DNA from: Microvelia longipes
Taxonomy: Eukaryota > Arthropoda > Insecta > Hemiptera > Veliidae
NCBI GenBank assembly: GCA_018340805.1
Contig: JACMZG010001911.1
Span: 33,885,157 to 33,949,156 of the forward strand
Length of the DNA stretch: 64,000 bases
Reading direction: 5' to 3'
Below, piece after piece: positions 47,501-59,300 of this stretch. The first letter of the stretch is position 1. Each line of letters starts with the position of its first letter. Under the pieces are notes generated by a model. It ran no database searches. It was not told the origin of the DNA and saw nothing but the letters and a program-made list of their open reading frames with translations. The position numbers were made by a program, and so were the translations under genes.

Positions 47501-49745
47501 AAAAAAAACTTTTTACTCTTCATTATTTCAGAGTGCAATCACTGGATTGTTTCTCTTATCAGCCACTCAAGTCAACAAAACTACACTAACTCTAATACTT
47601 GCAATAGTAATTGTTATTGTATTAGTCAGTATCTTGTGTCAAAAAAACTCTTCCTTATTTATTTATAGCTTGATTACATAGCAGCCTGTTGATACATATC
47701 TCTCACTGATTTGAGAGATGTGTAAACCGGGCCACAAAGCAACTTGTTTTTTTAATTTTGAAAAAAAGAAATAGGAAAGATTAGTCCCACATGTATAGGT
47801 TGTAACCTGATTTAACTTAAGTATCAAAATTTGGAATTTTGTCTGGTTTATCTATTTAAAAAACAAATGGCTTTTCTGAGTGTATAATCTACTAGATATA
47901 TGAGTCAATTCCTCAAAAATTGTATTGACCCAAGCATCAATGATGACCAAGTTAAACCAGGGTTTAATGATAAATCAATCATGTAAACAAATCTTATCTA
48001 GTAAATTGATTTAATTTGTGCTTCTTATATCATCTATTAAGTTTTGGTTTTACTAGTTTATGTAGTGGTGGGTTGAATCAGGCTAAGATAATTGTACCTT
48101 GGACTTGGTTTGCTATTTTTATAATAGAATTAAAGAAGATACATCAATCCTATATCATCTATCCTATCCTTCTCCTTTACTCCAGGTATTACTTTTCTTT
48201 TTATTTATCATTTACCTAGTTTATTTATTAATGTTGTGTTAAATTTTCTGTTTTCTTAAATGTTTCTTTTGGTCACTGTTGGTAATTTTCTTTTGATGTT
48301 TTTATTTCTTAGGTCTTAAATCTTTAATTTATTATAATCAATACCAAAAAGCCTCTCAACAATGTTATCATATAACATTGTGGAGAAGTTTTTTCATATT
48401 GATTATTATCATATACTTCACCTGCGCTTCACCTTATTAACCTTTAATTTATAAATTTTATTACAAAACAAATTGATTTATACTTGAGTATAAATTTAAA
48501 TTTTGAATACAAACTGTTGTTCGTTTTCTCATGATTAAATTATTTTTAATTTAATTTATCACTAGTTAAAACTAGATTACTCTTTTGCAGCGACAATAAG
48601 ATTAGTTAGTCTATATTTGGAGTTAAATTTCAACCAAGCAAGGTGATATTTTCTTTGATTTGATCCTAGAGTAATATAGTAAACTACAGCAATAGTGGAT
48701 TTGATGATAAAGTTTTACTTAATATTTTTTTAGTATTTGATATTATTATTTTATGGTACCACATAAAGAATATACTGACCCTTGACACCATGAACTGGAT
48801 GTCTGGGGTTCGCGTCCTAGTTATGCTCTCAGTTTATAAAATTATTGTTTAGAATATTCTTCTGAAGTGTAACGGTTGTCACTACTACTTGTGGTGGTTC
48901 CAGCAGGGGTTATTCCTGATGAGCTGCTAAGCTCATAAGAGGCATTATCATGTACAAACAATATAGGCCATTACTTAAATATATATTGTGACAGAATTTG
49001 TGATATTATATGCCTGTTTTCTGCTGTATGAGACGTGACAATTTTTGGCCCAAATGTCTACCTTATAGATGTCAATAACCCTATTGTTGATGAAATGTGT
49101 TAGACGTCATTAAACCACAAAAATTGTGATACTTTGAAAATTTATCTCGAATGACAGAAAATTAAGACCTATACTTTTGGTTAGAATTAACTCTTATGAA
49201 CATCAACCTTTGTAAATTATTTAAGGGTTGAATTATAAACTTTTAGGTTTATATTATCATTTTATTTGTGTTACAATAATGCTACTACTCATGTTAGCAT
49301 ACTATTTAAAGTGCAACCAAAAATTGTTGTATGAATTTAACTAGCTACTGCTAACCAGTGAAAGTGGTACTAATCAGTATCATGATAGGGAATGTCTTCC
49401 TACAGATTTAAGGCTTTAATTGCCTTGAGAAATATAGACAAATTCAAAGTTCATCTTATTAAAACACTTTATTCATCATGTTAATATTGGTTTCGCAGTT
49501 GTTAAATTTCTTAGAAATTACACTGTTTTTCTTTTCGTGATAAGAAATAAGTAACTTTCTTCTCATTATTATCTTTTGTTTATTAGTTACATACTTGCTA
49601 TATAAACTTCTTTGGTAATAATATTTTTTTCTTTTTAGGTGAAAAAATGAAAGTCAACTATGAAGAATAGAACAGAATTGGACAATTCAGCAATAGAAAA
49701 TCAATTATTGATTCATTTTAATAAATACTATAACTAGGTAAATTT
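35344..49745 (+). CDS. MICOS complex subunit MIC26/MIC27 (APOO family)
   Basis: The product belongs to the apolipoprotein-O family, inner mitochondrial membrane proteins of the MICOS complex at cristae junctions. Supported exons are 35344-35504, 37160-37311, 39477-39579, 43389-43531 and 45124-45290, all with matching phases. FLRKLFIPSAST is N-terminal. The family core is YLREPENTYPRMGAITAGAL, LLALRKGRFKKLVYMGAGAG and SMLYPDEA, matching human APOOL (YPRLG, KKLVYP, YYPQQA). Two membrane segments flank KGRFKKL, the second glycine-rich. The first exon with the start codon is not found. After 45290 (phase 0), the chain could end in an exon at 45777 (seven codons then TGA in phase 0) or at 49639 (VKK then TGA, with AATAAA at 49720). 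Introns hold a large foldback and 5S-linked repeats. Which paralogue (MIC26 or MIC27) it represents cannot be decided. Confidence 0.88.
35625..35775 (-). repeat. dispersed composite repeat end
   Basis: On the minus strand ACGAGCGAAGCAAGTCTGAA and GGATGAGTGTAGTGAATC match the tail module of the 42695-43355 family. Related sequence continues at 36080-36300 (GCTACGATGATAACAGACAC). Confidence 0.6.
37160..37311 (+). CDS. MIC26/27 exon, helical region
   Basis: Acceptor TTTGTTTAG, donor GTAAGTT. It encodes SEEVKNQLSDDNF, VRCMREELKVFSDQFS and VRQQIAEVLLTGKAHTA, the amphipathic helix before the membrane domain. Confidence 0.9.
37524..37890. repeat. ~40-bp degenerate minisatellite, about 9 units
   Basis: GTTAGAGAAGGATGTTCATG followed by TCTGAGGTATGGGTTGGGA repeats with variation. 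A 103-residue open frame through it (repeating CSCLRYGLG) is a by-product of the repeat. Confidence 0.9.
38169..38216 (-). ncRNA. hammerhead-like motif, left arm
   Basis: This is the minus-strand twin of 39352-39397: TAGGCA, CTGATGA, small hairpin, GAAA, AGC/GCT mini-stem, C, TGTCTA. It would be transcribed only from the minus strand. Confidence 0.5.
39352..39397 (+). ncRNA. hammerhead-ribozyme-like motif, right arm
   Basis: Core CTGATGA (39358-39364) and GAAA (39380-39383) flank a 5-bp hairpin. A 3-bp helix (AGC/GCT with TG loop) follows, then the CTC cleavage-type triplet (39389-39391). TAGGCA (39352-39357) pairs with TGTCTA (39392-39397) as helix I, directly at the expected positions. One unpaired U after the CTGATGA core departs from the canonical fold. 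Hammerheads of this minimal type are known in Penelope-like elements. Confidence 0.55.
39477..39579 (+). CDS. MIC26/27 exon, first membrane segment
   Basis: Acceptor AATGTTTAG, donor GTATGA. It encodes IDYLREPENTYPRMGAIT and AGALTGYLLALRKG. The right end of a 1.3-kb foldback (39443) lies 33 bases upstream of the exon. Confidence 0.93.
39850..41630. other. MIC26/27 intron, no supported feature
   Basis: Very AT-rich. A partial composite-repeat start (TTATACTGTAGGTATATAGG) lies at 40022-40050. ORFs here are rich in F, I, Y and look like composition artefacts. Confidence 0.4.
41637..41700 (+). CDS. possible alternative terminal exon of MIC26/27 (weak)
   Basis: After the acceptor GTCTGTTTAG, the frame in the phase left by the 39579 donor reads CVQILSAWAGAGTVWAVVTL then TAA. 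The AGAG-containing hydrophobic stretch resembles the next true exon (KLVYMGAGAGLVGSML). It may be an alternative last exon or a decayed duplicate. Confidence 0.25.
42695..43355 (+). repeat. composite dispersed repeat with 5S-like segment, best copy
   Basis: In order: CTCATTATACCACAGGTTTA, GGGAAAGTATTGTGGTTGCA, TGTCTGCTATCATCGTAGCT, TAGTGTATCTACTGTTTTGT, then a 5S-like part (GATCAC, GTTAAGCAGCATTGAG, GGTCATTGCCTGGACGGGTT at 43195-43256) and the tail CTGAAGACGAAGGAAGCGAG with GGTACCGTGTTCCCA. No ORF is present. Confidence 0.72.
43389..43531 (+). CDS. MIC26/27 exon, second membrane segment
   Basis: Acceptor TTGTTGTTAG, donor GTATTG. It encodes FKKLVYMGAGAGLVGSMLYP, then DEAKDLGEDGLKYMKKY. A 5S-linked repeat copy ends about 35 bases upstream. 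Confidence 0.93.
44871..44930. repeat. 60-bp hairpin
   Basis: GTAAACAAAACCGATGTTTA...C and its inverted partner (ending TAAACATCTGTTTTGTTTAC) form a ~25-bp stem with a ~10-base loop in a MIC26/27 intron. Confidence 0.8.
45124..45290 (+). CDS. MIC26/27 exon, C-terminal tail
   Basis: Acceptor GGTTGGGTAG, donor GTATTT. In the phase left by the previous exon it encodes VSRDLTGFELPNLPL, then a histidine, serine and proline-rich tail (PSHLLPPTAAAIHLHLHPDE). The tail is low in complexity and weakly conserved in the family. Confidence 0.7.
45777..46120 (+). CDS. lysine-rich coding exon, assignment unsure
   Basis: After the acceptor TTTGTATCTAG, one frame reads NLSRPRMTPASSIKEEQQQ, then EYLDIQSKLKGECEELETE, a basic KKIKRKRKFFTRPPHP, KCKCGRERGHKEDPYL and a TGA at 46118. 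It looks coding. However, this frame needs one leftover base, while the exon ending at 45290 leaves none. In phase 0 the exon would read KICLDLG and stop. It may be a MIC26/27 3' exon reached by another donor or an unseen micro-exon, or part of a separate gene. Confidence 0.5.
46240..47315 (+). repeat. two tandem copies of the composite dispersed repeat
   Basis: Starts at about 46250 and 46565 (CCTCGCTTATACCATAGGTA) both resemble 42695. Only the second continues through AGACCAACAAATGTGTCAAG to a decayed 5S-like part (GTTGGTGGATGGGTAACAAG, 47129) and the tail GAGGACAAGCAAAGCGAGTT. Confidence 0.65.
48780..48960 (+). repeat. tRNA-like SINE fragment (weak)
   Basis: GGATGTCTGGGGTTCGCGTC plus the following ATGCTCTCAGTTTATAAAAT correspond to 8035-8100. 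The B-box-like GGGTTCGCGTC is the clearest part. Confidence 0.4.
49639..49745 (+). CDS. candidate terminal exon of MIC26/27
   Basis: Acceptor TTCTTTTTAG precedes GTGAAAAAATGA, which in the phase left at 45290 reads VKK then stop. AATAAA at 49720-49725 follows about 70 bases later. The coding part is only three codons, so support rests on phase, acceptor and polyadenylation signal. Confidence 0.4.
49720..49725 (+). terminator. polyadenylation signal AATAAA
   Basis: It lies in a plus-strand 3' UTR-like stretch about 500 bases before the opposing TMTC4 signal, consistent with convergent gene ends. Confidence 0.45.
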
Positions 49746-50222
49746 AAATTTGGTTTCTAATGGTAATGAAAGACGATTAACTACTACTGTCAGTACTTTT
49801 TATTTAATATTCATTTCACAGTAAGTTCACTCGAGTTGGTTTTATTGTTATTTATTTGTTTTAATTGAAAAATATTGTTGTGATTTATTAAATTTTATTG
49901 AAATTGCTTTCAATCTCTTAACTTTCATTACCTTTTTCAAATCTATTTATTCCTATTTTTAAGCTTCTTAAAAAAAAGAACCGAGGTAATGATAGTTCCA
50001 CTCCTTCATCATGTTTCTTCGAATTAGTAATTAAGTAGTTTCATGACTATAAGACCCTAAAATCATATAATATTTATTTTGAACCTTCAAGCTTTTATAA
50101 GTTCCACATTTAGCAAATTTTAATTGAGGAAACTACACTCATGTCTTCTTTTCTGGAGCTGGAGGCTAAAAGGTTTACAATTCTTATAAAACCAAACTGT
50201 TAAAAAATGCTAAAAACAATTA

Positions 50223-50228
50223 TTTATT
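50223..50228 (-). terminator. polyadenylation signal of TMTC4
   Basis: AATAAA on the minus strand, 27 bases after the stop codon at 50256-50258. Confidence 0.7.
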
Positions 50229-50255
50229 AAAATTTATAAAAAAAATGCAATAAAA

Positions 50256-50380
50256 TTACAAAAATCGTTTGACAACTTGTAAATTTTGATATGCGTTAGT
50301 TGAGTTGGGGTTTAATTTTAATGCTTGAGTATATTGCTCCTCTGCTTCTTTGTACCTCTTCCATCTGTGATAAAGTACAC
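50256..50380 (-). CDS. TMTC4: TMTC4 last exon
   Basis: Acceptor TTAATTTTTAG. It encodes GVLYHRWKRYKEAEEQYT and LKLNPNSTNAYQNLQVVK, ending RFL and TAA at 50256-50258. A 6.9-kb intron separates it from the previous exon. Confidence 0.95.
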
Positions 50381-53300
50381 CTAAAAATTAAATTAGGATT
50401 TTTTAGTCATTTAGTTTAGATTAATTATAAAATTAATAAAAAAAAGTTTAACCATACTTTAGCAGGAACTACAACTTGAAAACTAATTAAAATAGATGTT
50501 GTTATAAAATCATACATTGAAACTAAATATTTGTTGTGCCATGTGAGATAATGTCAAGCATTAATTTAAAAAAACAGCTAAGAATTTTCTATATATATAT
50601 TATAAATAGCCTTCTAAATTGCCAAAGAAAATGTCTGTACAGCTATGTGTGAAACTTTTCATATTTTTAATATTTTATGTTTAATCCTAAGGAATATAAT
50701 TTTTTAACAGCATTGTGTAATTTGTTTGACAGACTTTTCAATTTTATTTTCAAGAAGTTTATTAGAAAAGTTTTTTTTTTAAAAAAAGAAAAGAGAAATT
50801 TATTTATTAGAGAAGATATTTGAAACATATTGGTTTAGAATCCTATAAAATCCAGGTAAACACAAATATATTTTTATATCTTATTCAAAAATAATTATAT
50901 TAGTCAGTGATTTTATATGCTAGCAGTATACATTTAAATTAATTTTATATTTTTATTTATTTATTATTTAATTTATTTATTTTTAAGAGCCCTAACGGCA
51001 AAACCACAAGTAGGGCGCTCTTAGTACATTGTGACATATATGTATAATAAATTAATCTAAAATACAAAAGAAATATTAACAAAAACTAACAAAAATTAAT
51101 ACCTATAGGAACACATTTTCGAAAAGCGACAAATATAAGAAATAAATATTAGTATGTAATAATGTGTACGTAGATAGATAATGTTAAGATAAAGTGAAAC
51201 GATAACAATAAATACATATTAGATAAAAACGATTAAAAGCAATCAATAAAAGTAATAGAGGGATTTAAGACTCACTGACAACGTAAACAATAACAAAAGA
51301 AACAGTTAGATATGCAGATAAATAAGTAAATAATATAAAAATTCCACCGAAATAAGATTATTAAAAATTAAAATTAGAATATATATGGATATTAATAGAA
51401 CTTATACAATTAAAGTAGGCTAAAAAAAATTTAGGACTAGGCAAAAAAAATCTATAACTTAATTAAAAATGACTAGATAGTTAACTTATAAATAAAATTA
51501 AACTTATGTAATGGTAAAAGTAATTAACTTAATACCAGCTTTTCCAGGACAGAACGAAGACTATTACAGGATGAAATATGTGAGGGGGTATGGGGAAAGG
51601 AATTTAAGAGAGAGACAAGACGAACTAGGGGGGACAAAGAGGAGAGTTGTCTGATATACAGCCAGCGACCAGCTCTACGGCCAGGAGGCAGTATTACCAC
51701 CTGACTCTGCCTCATCGCAACACATCCCACCAGAGAGAGCTTTGATAAGGAACAGAGCATCATATGCTGTCCGCCGCCTGCTCAGCAACTCAAGGTTAAG
51801 ACGTTTACACATGGACTCATAGGAATAATATACACGGCGATACATATAACGGAGGTACACTGCTCGGATAAAACGACGTTGGATGGATTCGATATGATTA
51901 GACAAGGTTACACCAAAACAGTTCCACACAGGCACGGCATATTCAATTATAGGACGGACTATGGACTTATACAGAGTTAAAAGACATTCTAAAGACAAAC
52001 CACGAGTAGCATTAAGGATCAGACCTAGGGACTTGGACGCAGAGGATATTTTGGAGAATATATGAGGAACAAAGGATAATCTAGAATCTAGAATGACACC
52101 AAGATCACGAATATTATCAGAGTGGGGGATGGGTGAATTGTTTAGACTGTAAAAAGGAGATAGTGTGAAGTGAGCGAGAGAAGGAAATTACGTTAGACTT
52201 AGAAACATTGAAAACCATTTTATTGGTTCGAGCCCAATTATCAAGTAGATAAATCTTTTTGGAGGAGACAGGACGAAGTATTAAGGATAACTCTGGATAT
52301 GCGGAAATCGTCGGCAAAAAAGGAATAATCGCTTGTAAGGTTTGACCAATGTCGTTTACAAACAAAAGGAAAAGTAAGGGGCCAAGAATAGAACCTTGTG
52401 GGACTCCAGAGGAAGCAATGTAGGGATCAGAAAGAGAGGAGGAAACCCGCACACGACAAAGGCGATCAGAAAGATAACTATAAATCCACATGATGAGAGG
52501 GACAGAAAAATTAAATTGAACAAAGAGCTTAGAGAGGAGTAGCATGTGATCAACTTTGTCGAACGCCTTACTCATGTCAAGATTGATAGAATCCACTTGG
52601 TTTCTAGCACTAACATGAGGTCCAACATTCGACAGGAAAGAAACGAGGTTAGTGACAGTAGAGTGGGATGGACGGAAGCCGTGTTGTTTGGGATTAAGAA
52701 GAGGATAACATATAGGAGCTAATTCATTATGAACAACCCGTTCAAAAACTTTACTGAAGGCATTAGTTAGAGCTATAGGTCTATAGTTTTCAACTTTACA
52801 TTATCACCGGATTTAAAGATTGGCAACGGTAGACATTTTCCATGCTGAAGGAAAGGACATAGCAGCAAAGCTTTTGTTAAAAATGCAGCATAAAACTGGA
52901 GCGAAAATTTCAGCATGGCCCTTAACAATAAAACTAGGTATTAAATCAGGTCCAGCTGAGCGCCTATTTTTTAAGCTCATAATGGCTTTAAAAACTTTTT
53001 CTATTGATATAATAGGAAGGTTAATACAATTATTAGGATTTGGGGGAACAAGGATACTAGGATCAAAAGGAGAGCTATTTACGAACACAGATTTGAAAAA
53101 GCTGGCAAAAAGGTTAGCTTGACTTTAGCCTCAGTGATATAAACATTGTTATCAAATAAGACAAGTTTAGAATCATTACTATTATTAGATCTAGTTGATT
53201 TAATATATTGCCAGAATGTAGAGGGATTGGCTTTTAAAGATGAGTCCACCTTTTTCTTGAGTATTACATCATCTAATTGTAATTGGGCATCAGCCTGACG

Positions 53301-56300
53301 TCTATAGATGGAGTGAATATTATTGTAAAGCTGTTTCCCAGTACGATTGTACTTCCTTCTGTAGTAGTTTTTTTTCTTGAAATGACTGAAGTTTGAAGCT
53401 AAACCAAGATGGAAATTTTGTATTCTTCACAGTCACTGTAGGTATGTGTCTTTCAATAGCATCATTAACGAGATTAGTGAATATTTCAACGGCTTTATCA
53501 ACATCGATGGCTCTGTAAATTTCGGAAAAATCAATAGAATTCATATCACGGTATAATGCTAAGTAATCACCAGCAGAAAAGTTCCGAAGTTTCTCTTCAA
53601 AGGCAGGAGATTTGCTTTCACAGATATTAAATAATGAAATGTCAAGAGTAGGGTGGTACAAATCTTCAGGTACAAGAGGGTACGTGCTTCTAGAGACAGA
53701 AGGTATATTTATGTTGGCAAGAACTAAATCTAGCAGACCATTGTAATTATTCTTGACCTTATTACACTGAGTGAAGCCCATTAGTAAGCAGAAGTTTATT
53801 ATAACTTCAGCTCGATTTGCTTTATTTCTAGGCCCATTGTACGTCATAGATTCCCAGTCAACAGCAGGTGTATTAAAATCGCCTATTAGATACACAGGAC
53901 ATTCTTTGGGAAGCTTTAGAGATAGCTGGTTAAAATATTCGTCCAGAGAAGATATATCGACATGATCTGGAAAATAGTGGGCACCTATAAAAATAGGTTT
54001 CTTATTATTCCTTCTGATTTCGACCCAAGTGACCTCCAATGAACATTCGAGATCATTGCGGCGAACGTAGCTTAAGCTTCTGGGTAGAGCAATAAGTGAT
54101 CCACCCCCTAAAGAACAACCCATATTATCGTAATCCCTGTCTGTCCTTTCAACGACATAATCGTTGGAAACCAGGTGACTGTTTAAAAATGAAGAGTTCA
54201 GCCAAGATTCTATGATAACTAAAATATCGGCTGAGGAGAGAACAGTCGATCTATAGAAGTGGCTTACTTTGGTTCTTAAACCTCTAACGTTTTGGTATTG
54301 AATTGAAAGAGCCATGGTAATTAATTAATCTCGCCGTCCTCCACGGTCTTAGGCGTAGCCAAGTCTAGCATATCTGGTTTCAGTATGCCTCTAAATTTTT
54401 GACCAAACTACCACAAGGCCAGTACTCGGCTGTATTGAGAGTGTCGGCAACAGAAGCAGGTAAAGACATGAAAGGAAGGCTAATTGGTTGAGCGTACTTT
54501 AAGTTTAGAAACTTTGAAGTCAGTATCTTTAAGTTGTAAGTTTAAGTCAAGAATGTAATTCTTCAGATCAACCTCCAGGGTTGCGAAATCAAGGCGAGTG
54601 ACGAATAACGATTTACGCTTTTGAACAGTTTTTAAGTTAGAGTTAGTTTTAGTACCAGTAACTCCAGGTTTGCGAGGAAAGCGTGGAGCAACTTTAACAG
54701 AAGAACCATTACCGTCATTACTACTATTTATATTAGAATTACTATTCCTTTTGTGTTGAACAATAACGAAAGGATTATCAGGGTCTTCTTTATTAATTTG
54801 GGTTATTGCTGCAGGAGATTGAGAGAAAGATGAAGAAGAGTGGTTAGAAGGCACAGAGTTTTGTAACATAAGAGTGGGGACGGAGGTAGAAGGGACGGAC
54901 GCAGCTGTACTAGTGTCAGTCGACGGCTTGTTCCCAACCAGCCCAGAGCCCACAGGAGTGGGAGTTATTACTGGTCGGCTAACCACCTCGGCAAACGTGT
55001 TGAATGCCTTAGTAGTGCGAGATTCTAGCGTTGCTATTTTACTTTTCATCTCCTTGTTTTCATTTACGAGGTGGCCTACTATTGACAACAAACTATCAAA
55101 CTTGTTGTTTATTGATTTTAACAGATCAACTTGCAAGGCAGAGTTCACCAGACCTTCTAATAAGATGTTGTTTGAAAACAATGTGTCATTACTATCTTTA
55201 CTTTGACCTTGAATTTTGTTAAAAACATTTGTTTTAATAGCATTGATATCAGACTCACCGGGTCGGCGCGGGGTAACAGGAACATCATCATTTCTATTTT
55301 TTAAACATTCATCACATTTCCAAGAATCAACTAGAAGATCGAATTCATCAGGAGAGATATTTTTACAGGAAGCATGTATGGCCCGTTGACAGTTATTCAC
55401 ACAAGAGAGCACATTTTGCAAAGTCATTATTTTCTGATTACACACGACACACAAGACAGCCGTATTGCGCGTAATCGGTCGTAATGAATCCTTGGTCGGG
55501 CCCATTACTCAGATAAAGAGTAGCAAATACAGAACGCTAAATAAAAACATTGATTTATGGTAGGGTAGATGTTGATTAGTCTGCGGTCAGACTGAGACTG
55601 ACCGCACTGAGACTGATTATGCTCTATCCATCTAAATATTTTAATATCCCAGTTATCAGAGCAGAAATAGGGGGTAAAATTCAAGTTCTTATAGAGAAAA
55701 AGATAGAATGGTTGTAATAATTTTTAATTTTATTTACAATTTAAGTTCTGTGTAACTTCTTCAGGTTGTTTAGGTTTTAAGTAAAAGACAACTAATAAGA
55801 AAACTCAGTCGCTCCACAATAACATTTATTAATAACAGAGCTGCTTTCAACCTAAAGAGGTCATCTTCAGTGACTACTAACAAGTACAATAAAAATGTAA
55901 TCACTAAATCAAGCTAACTAGTTAAATAGAAATTGTAACTCTAAACTAAAAAGAAACGCATCAAAATCAAAATATAAATACATAAAGTAATCAATAAATA
56001 AATTATAGTTTATTTATTGATAATTATTAAATAAATTAATATTATTATAGGACTGCAGTCTTTGTAAATTTTAATTATATATATTATAATAAATAAATTT
56101 ATAAAAATAAAATATATAAATAAATAAACAATAAATAACTAACTTAAATAAATACATAAAATAAAACAAGAAAGAAATTCTTTCTATTTAACTAGTTTAT
56201 ATACTTCCTTATTTAGACTAGTTTATTTAGTTTGCTTGACTTAGTAATTTAATTTTTTAATGTACTTGTTTGTAGTCACTGAGGGTTTACCTCTTAAGGT

Positions 56301-59300
56301 TGAAAGCGGTCTGTTATTAATATATTATATGTTATTGTGGAGAGACTCAATTTTCTTATAAGTGATAATGAACTCCAACAACAACGTTTATGATGATGTC
56401 ATAAAAGACAACATTAAATTTAACATCATAAAACAAATACCATATAAGGTATGATAAGTAAGTGGTGGTGGCTATAGGAAAACTAACTAAAAAAAGGAGT
56501 CAGTGGGGTGGAAAGACTAACCCTGCAGGTGTTACTAACACAGACCTAAAATAAAATTTAAAAAAGAAAAATTTTAAAATTGACTTTTTAAATTTAATCT
56601 TAATTTTAAGTGATTCTTAATTGGATCAGTGCAGAACCTGATATAGAATTTTCATTTAGTTTATTTTTTATCCACTCTTTGTGTTGTACTACACGATGTC
56701 ATTAACTTGGAGTGTAAAAGCTGTTAGCAATTTCCAACCCTAGGCAGACAAAAGTCAGATTGATGTAACTTAGGTTAAATTGTTTATGAATAAATTGGAT
56801 GGTGGGACACTTTAGTCTGTTTAACTGCCCTCACAACTCTACCCACTCCAGAACTCCTGCAGATTGCTCTACCTCCTTATTCTTTAGCTATATTATAATA
56901 ATTACTTTATAAATCATTAAATACTAATATCATTAAATATTATAAAAATTGTTTCCTTAAAGTCGTAGGTTCCATTGAAATTTAACGTTATCTTTTTTTT
57001 AAATTGTCTGCCAAGACGTAGATGAAATTGAAAATGCAACAGAGATGGCAGAATCCAGCCCTCATATAATTTTCTTTAGTTAGAGCTCTCATATTACCCT
57101 TAAGTAATACCTGAGGCAAGCCTCAGAAACTAAGAAGTTTATCTCCCTCAAAGGGTTTATCCCAGCCTCAGGAGCTGATGAAGTTTCCACCTTAGACTTT
57201 GCCTAAGGAGGAAACTTAAGCTGTAAACTCCTTGTTGCATAAATAATAATTATTAATCAAAATTTTAGAGGCTGGTTGTTAGTTAAAGAGAGTTATAAGA
57301 ATAATTTAAAAGTGTTAAGTAGGTACCTAGATTAGTATGATAAAGAGCTGAGCCAGGTTTTAGAGATATTGCTTTCTTAAAGTAGTTTTCAGCTTGATCG
57401 AATTTCTGTTGTTTTCCCATTGTATTACCAAGATTAAAATGGATAGATGAGTCATCAGGCAGATACCGTAGTGCTTCCAAGCCTAGTTTTTCTGCTCGTG
57501 TAAGTTCACCTAGTACAAATAATTTAAGCAAGCATGTATGTATAATTTTTTCTTGAAATCAAAATCATGGAACTAGGGTGGAACCTTAAAAACTTGTTTG
57601 TGCTAAATCAGGTTTGTTGATTATCAGATCAGCCCACTGAATTTTGCACACTAGTACCATTTTTGGATTGACAATTTTAACAATTTGCAGATTTTACTGC
57701 TGTGTAAATGTACATTACATTTTTACTGTTGTACCATGAACAAAGAGCATTACTTTCTATGGAAGCCAACTTTTAAAATACCATCTTCATATCTTTCATA
57801 CTACTTTAAAGCATTGTGAATACTGAAATTTAAGTTAACGCTGTTTACTTGAATTTTGATACTAGCAAAAGTTTTGATAAAAATGTAATATTTTTTTTTA
57901 CTTTATTGGTAAGTACAACTACATTTACACTGTTATAAGTAATTAAGATAATTGGATATAATTGTAATAATTAAAACCCAAATTAAATAATTAAAATTGT
58001 GACACTAGTTATTAGCAGAAGGTGTGGATATTAGGTGGATTATTCTTAATAATATATTGCTTCATAGATACATTCTCCTCTGGAGCTGAAGCCTTTTAAT
58101 ATTTGTTTAAAGCAAATTGGTAACTGGAAAAAGGTATTATTCAGGTTTCTTAAAATGGTAAAATCATTCAGGTAGAAATAATTTACCAAGAGAATCAAGC
58201 ATGACGATCATATTATTCCATGCTACAGCATGATTGCTTCTCTGACTAGTAGCTTTCTTCCAAGCATAGTATGCCTCATTGTATTTCTTTTGAGATAAAT
58301 ACTGAAACAGTAACAAAACAATAAAGATGCATATATTATTACCTTACAAAACTATTCAATTCCTTAAGTGGGAACTGAGGGATTGCTCAGGTACAAACCA
58401 GATTGTCTTTGACACATTCAAGGCATTACTGACGCTACTTTGATATTAAAGTATACAATAAGTATGCAGTATACAGTAACAATAAATTTGCATTGAATCA
58501 GTAGACAGCCTATCGAAAATCAGCAAGGAAATACTATCTTTTAGCTTATTCTGTCACAATCTACAGACTTTTCCTTGATTTTTGTCAGCCTGTCAATTAA
58601 TCTGAAATTGAAAAAAAATATTGCTCCATTGAAGCCGAGTACATAACATAGTGTTTCTATGTTATGTACTCAGCTTCAATGGAGCAATATTTTGTGTCTG
58701 AGCAAAAAAATATGTCTTAAAATTTAATTACTCTCCAGAGCTCAAAAATAATTTGTTAATTATTCTTTAGAGGAGGTTACTGCCTTATATATAAAGATTC
58801 TATTAAAGTATTGTATATTTATAACATATAGGTAATTTAAAAAAATACTGCAAGGGTGAAGTAGGTAATTAAATAAAGGTAACATAAAAGCAATTGCTGT
58901 AAACTTACTAAATTTCCTAAATTATAATGACAGTCAGGATAAACTTTTCTGTAAGTTAAAGCAGTATTATAAGCTTCCAGTGCATCTTCATATCTTCCCA
59001 TGTTAGCCAATACAATGCCTAAATTCATCCAAGCTGCAGGGAAGTTAGGCCTGTAAACAGTTATTTATCTATCGTTAAAATGCTCTAATAATGCAGCATG
59101 ATATAATGCAAAATTGTTAGTAATTGGAAAACAATATTAAAGTTATGGTTTCACTTTTGCATCTGTATAGTATCTCTGCTTTCAATAGTGGTAGGGTTGA
59201 TATTAGGAATAATTTTAATGTTTTAAAAAATTATTTGATTTTTTAGAAATCCAACAACAATTTCATACATTTTTCCTAATTAACTCAGCCGAAGCTTTTT

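Larger units (their letters stand above)
50940..55560 (-). mobile_element. CR1/Jockey-group LINE in the last TMTC4 intron
   Basis: About 4.6 kb on the minus strand, the same direction as TMTC4. It has a PHD-finger ORF1, a broken ORF2 with endonuclease and reverse transcriptase, and a 3' end with AGGGCTCTTAAAAATAAATA giving a simple A/T-rich tail near 50940-50985. The YQNVRGLRTK endonuclease start is typical of CR1/Kiri/Jockey-group elements; the exact clade is not settled. Confidence 0.85.

Noticed and set aside
51524..51763. Separate small gene on the minus strand
   Set aside because: It lies in the 3' part of the CR1-group LINE and is a shadow of its ORF2 end.
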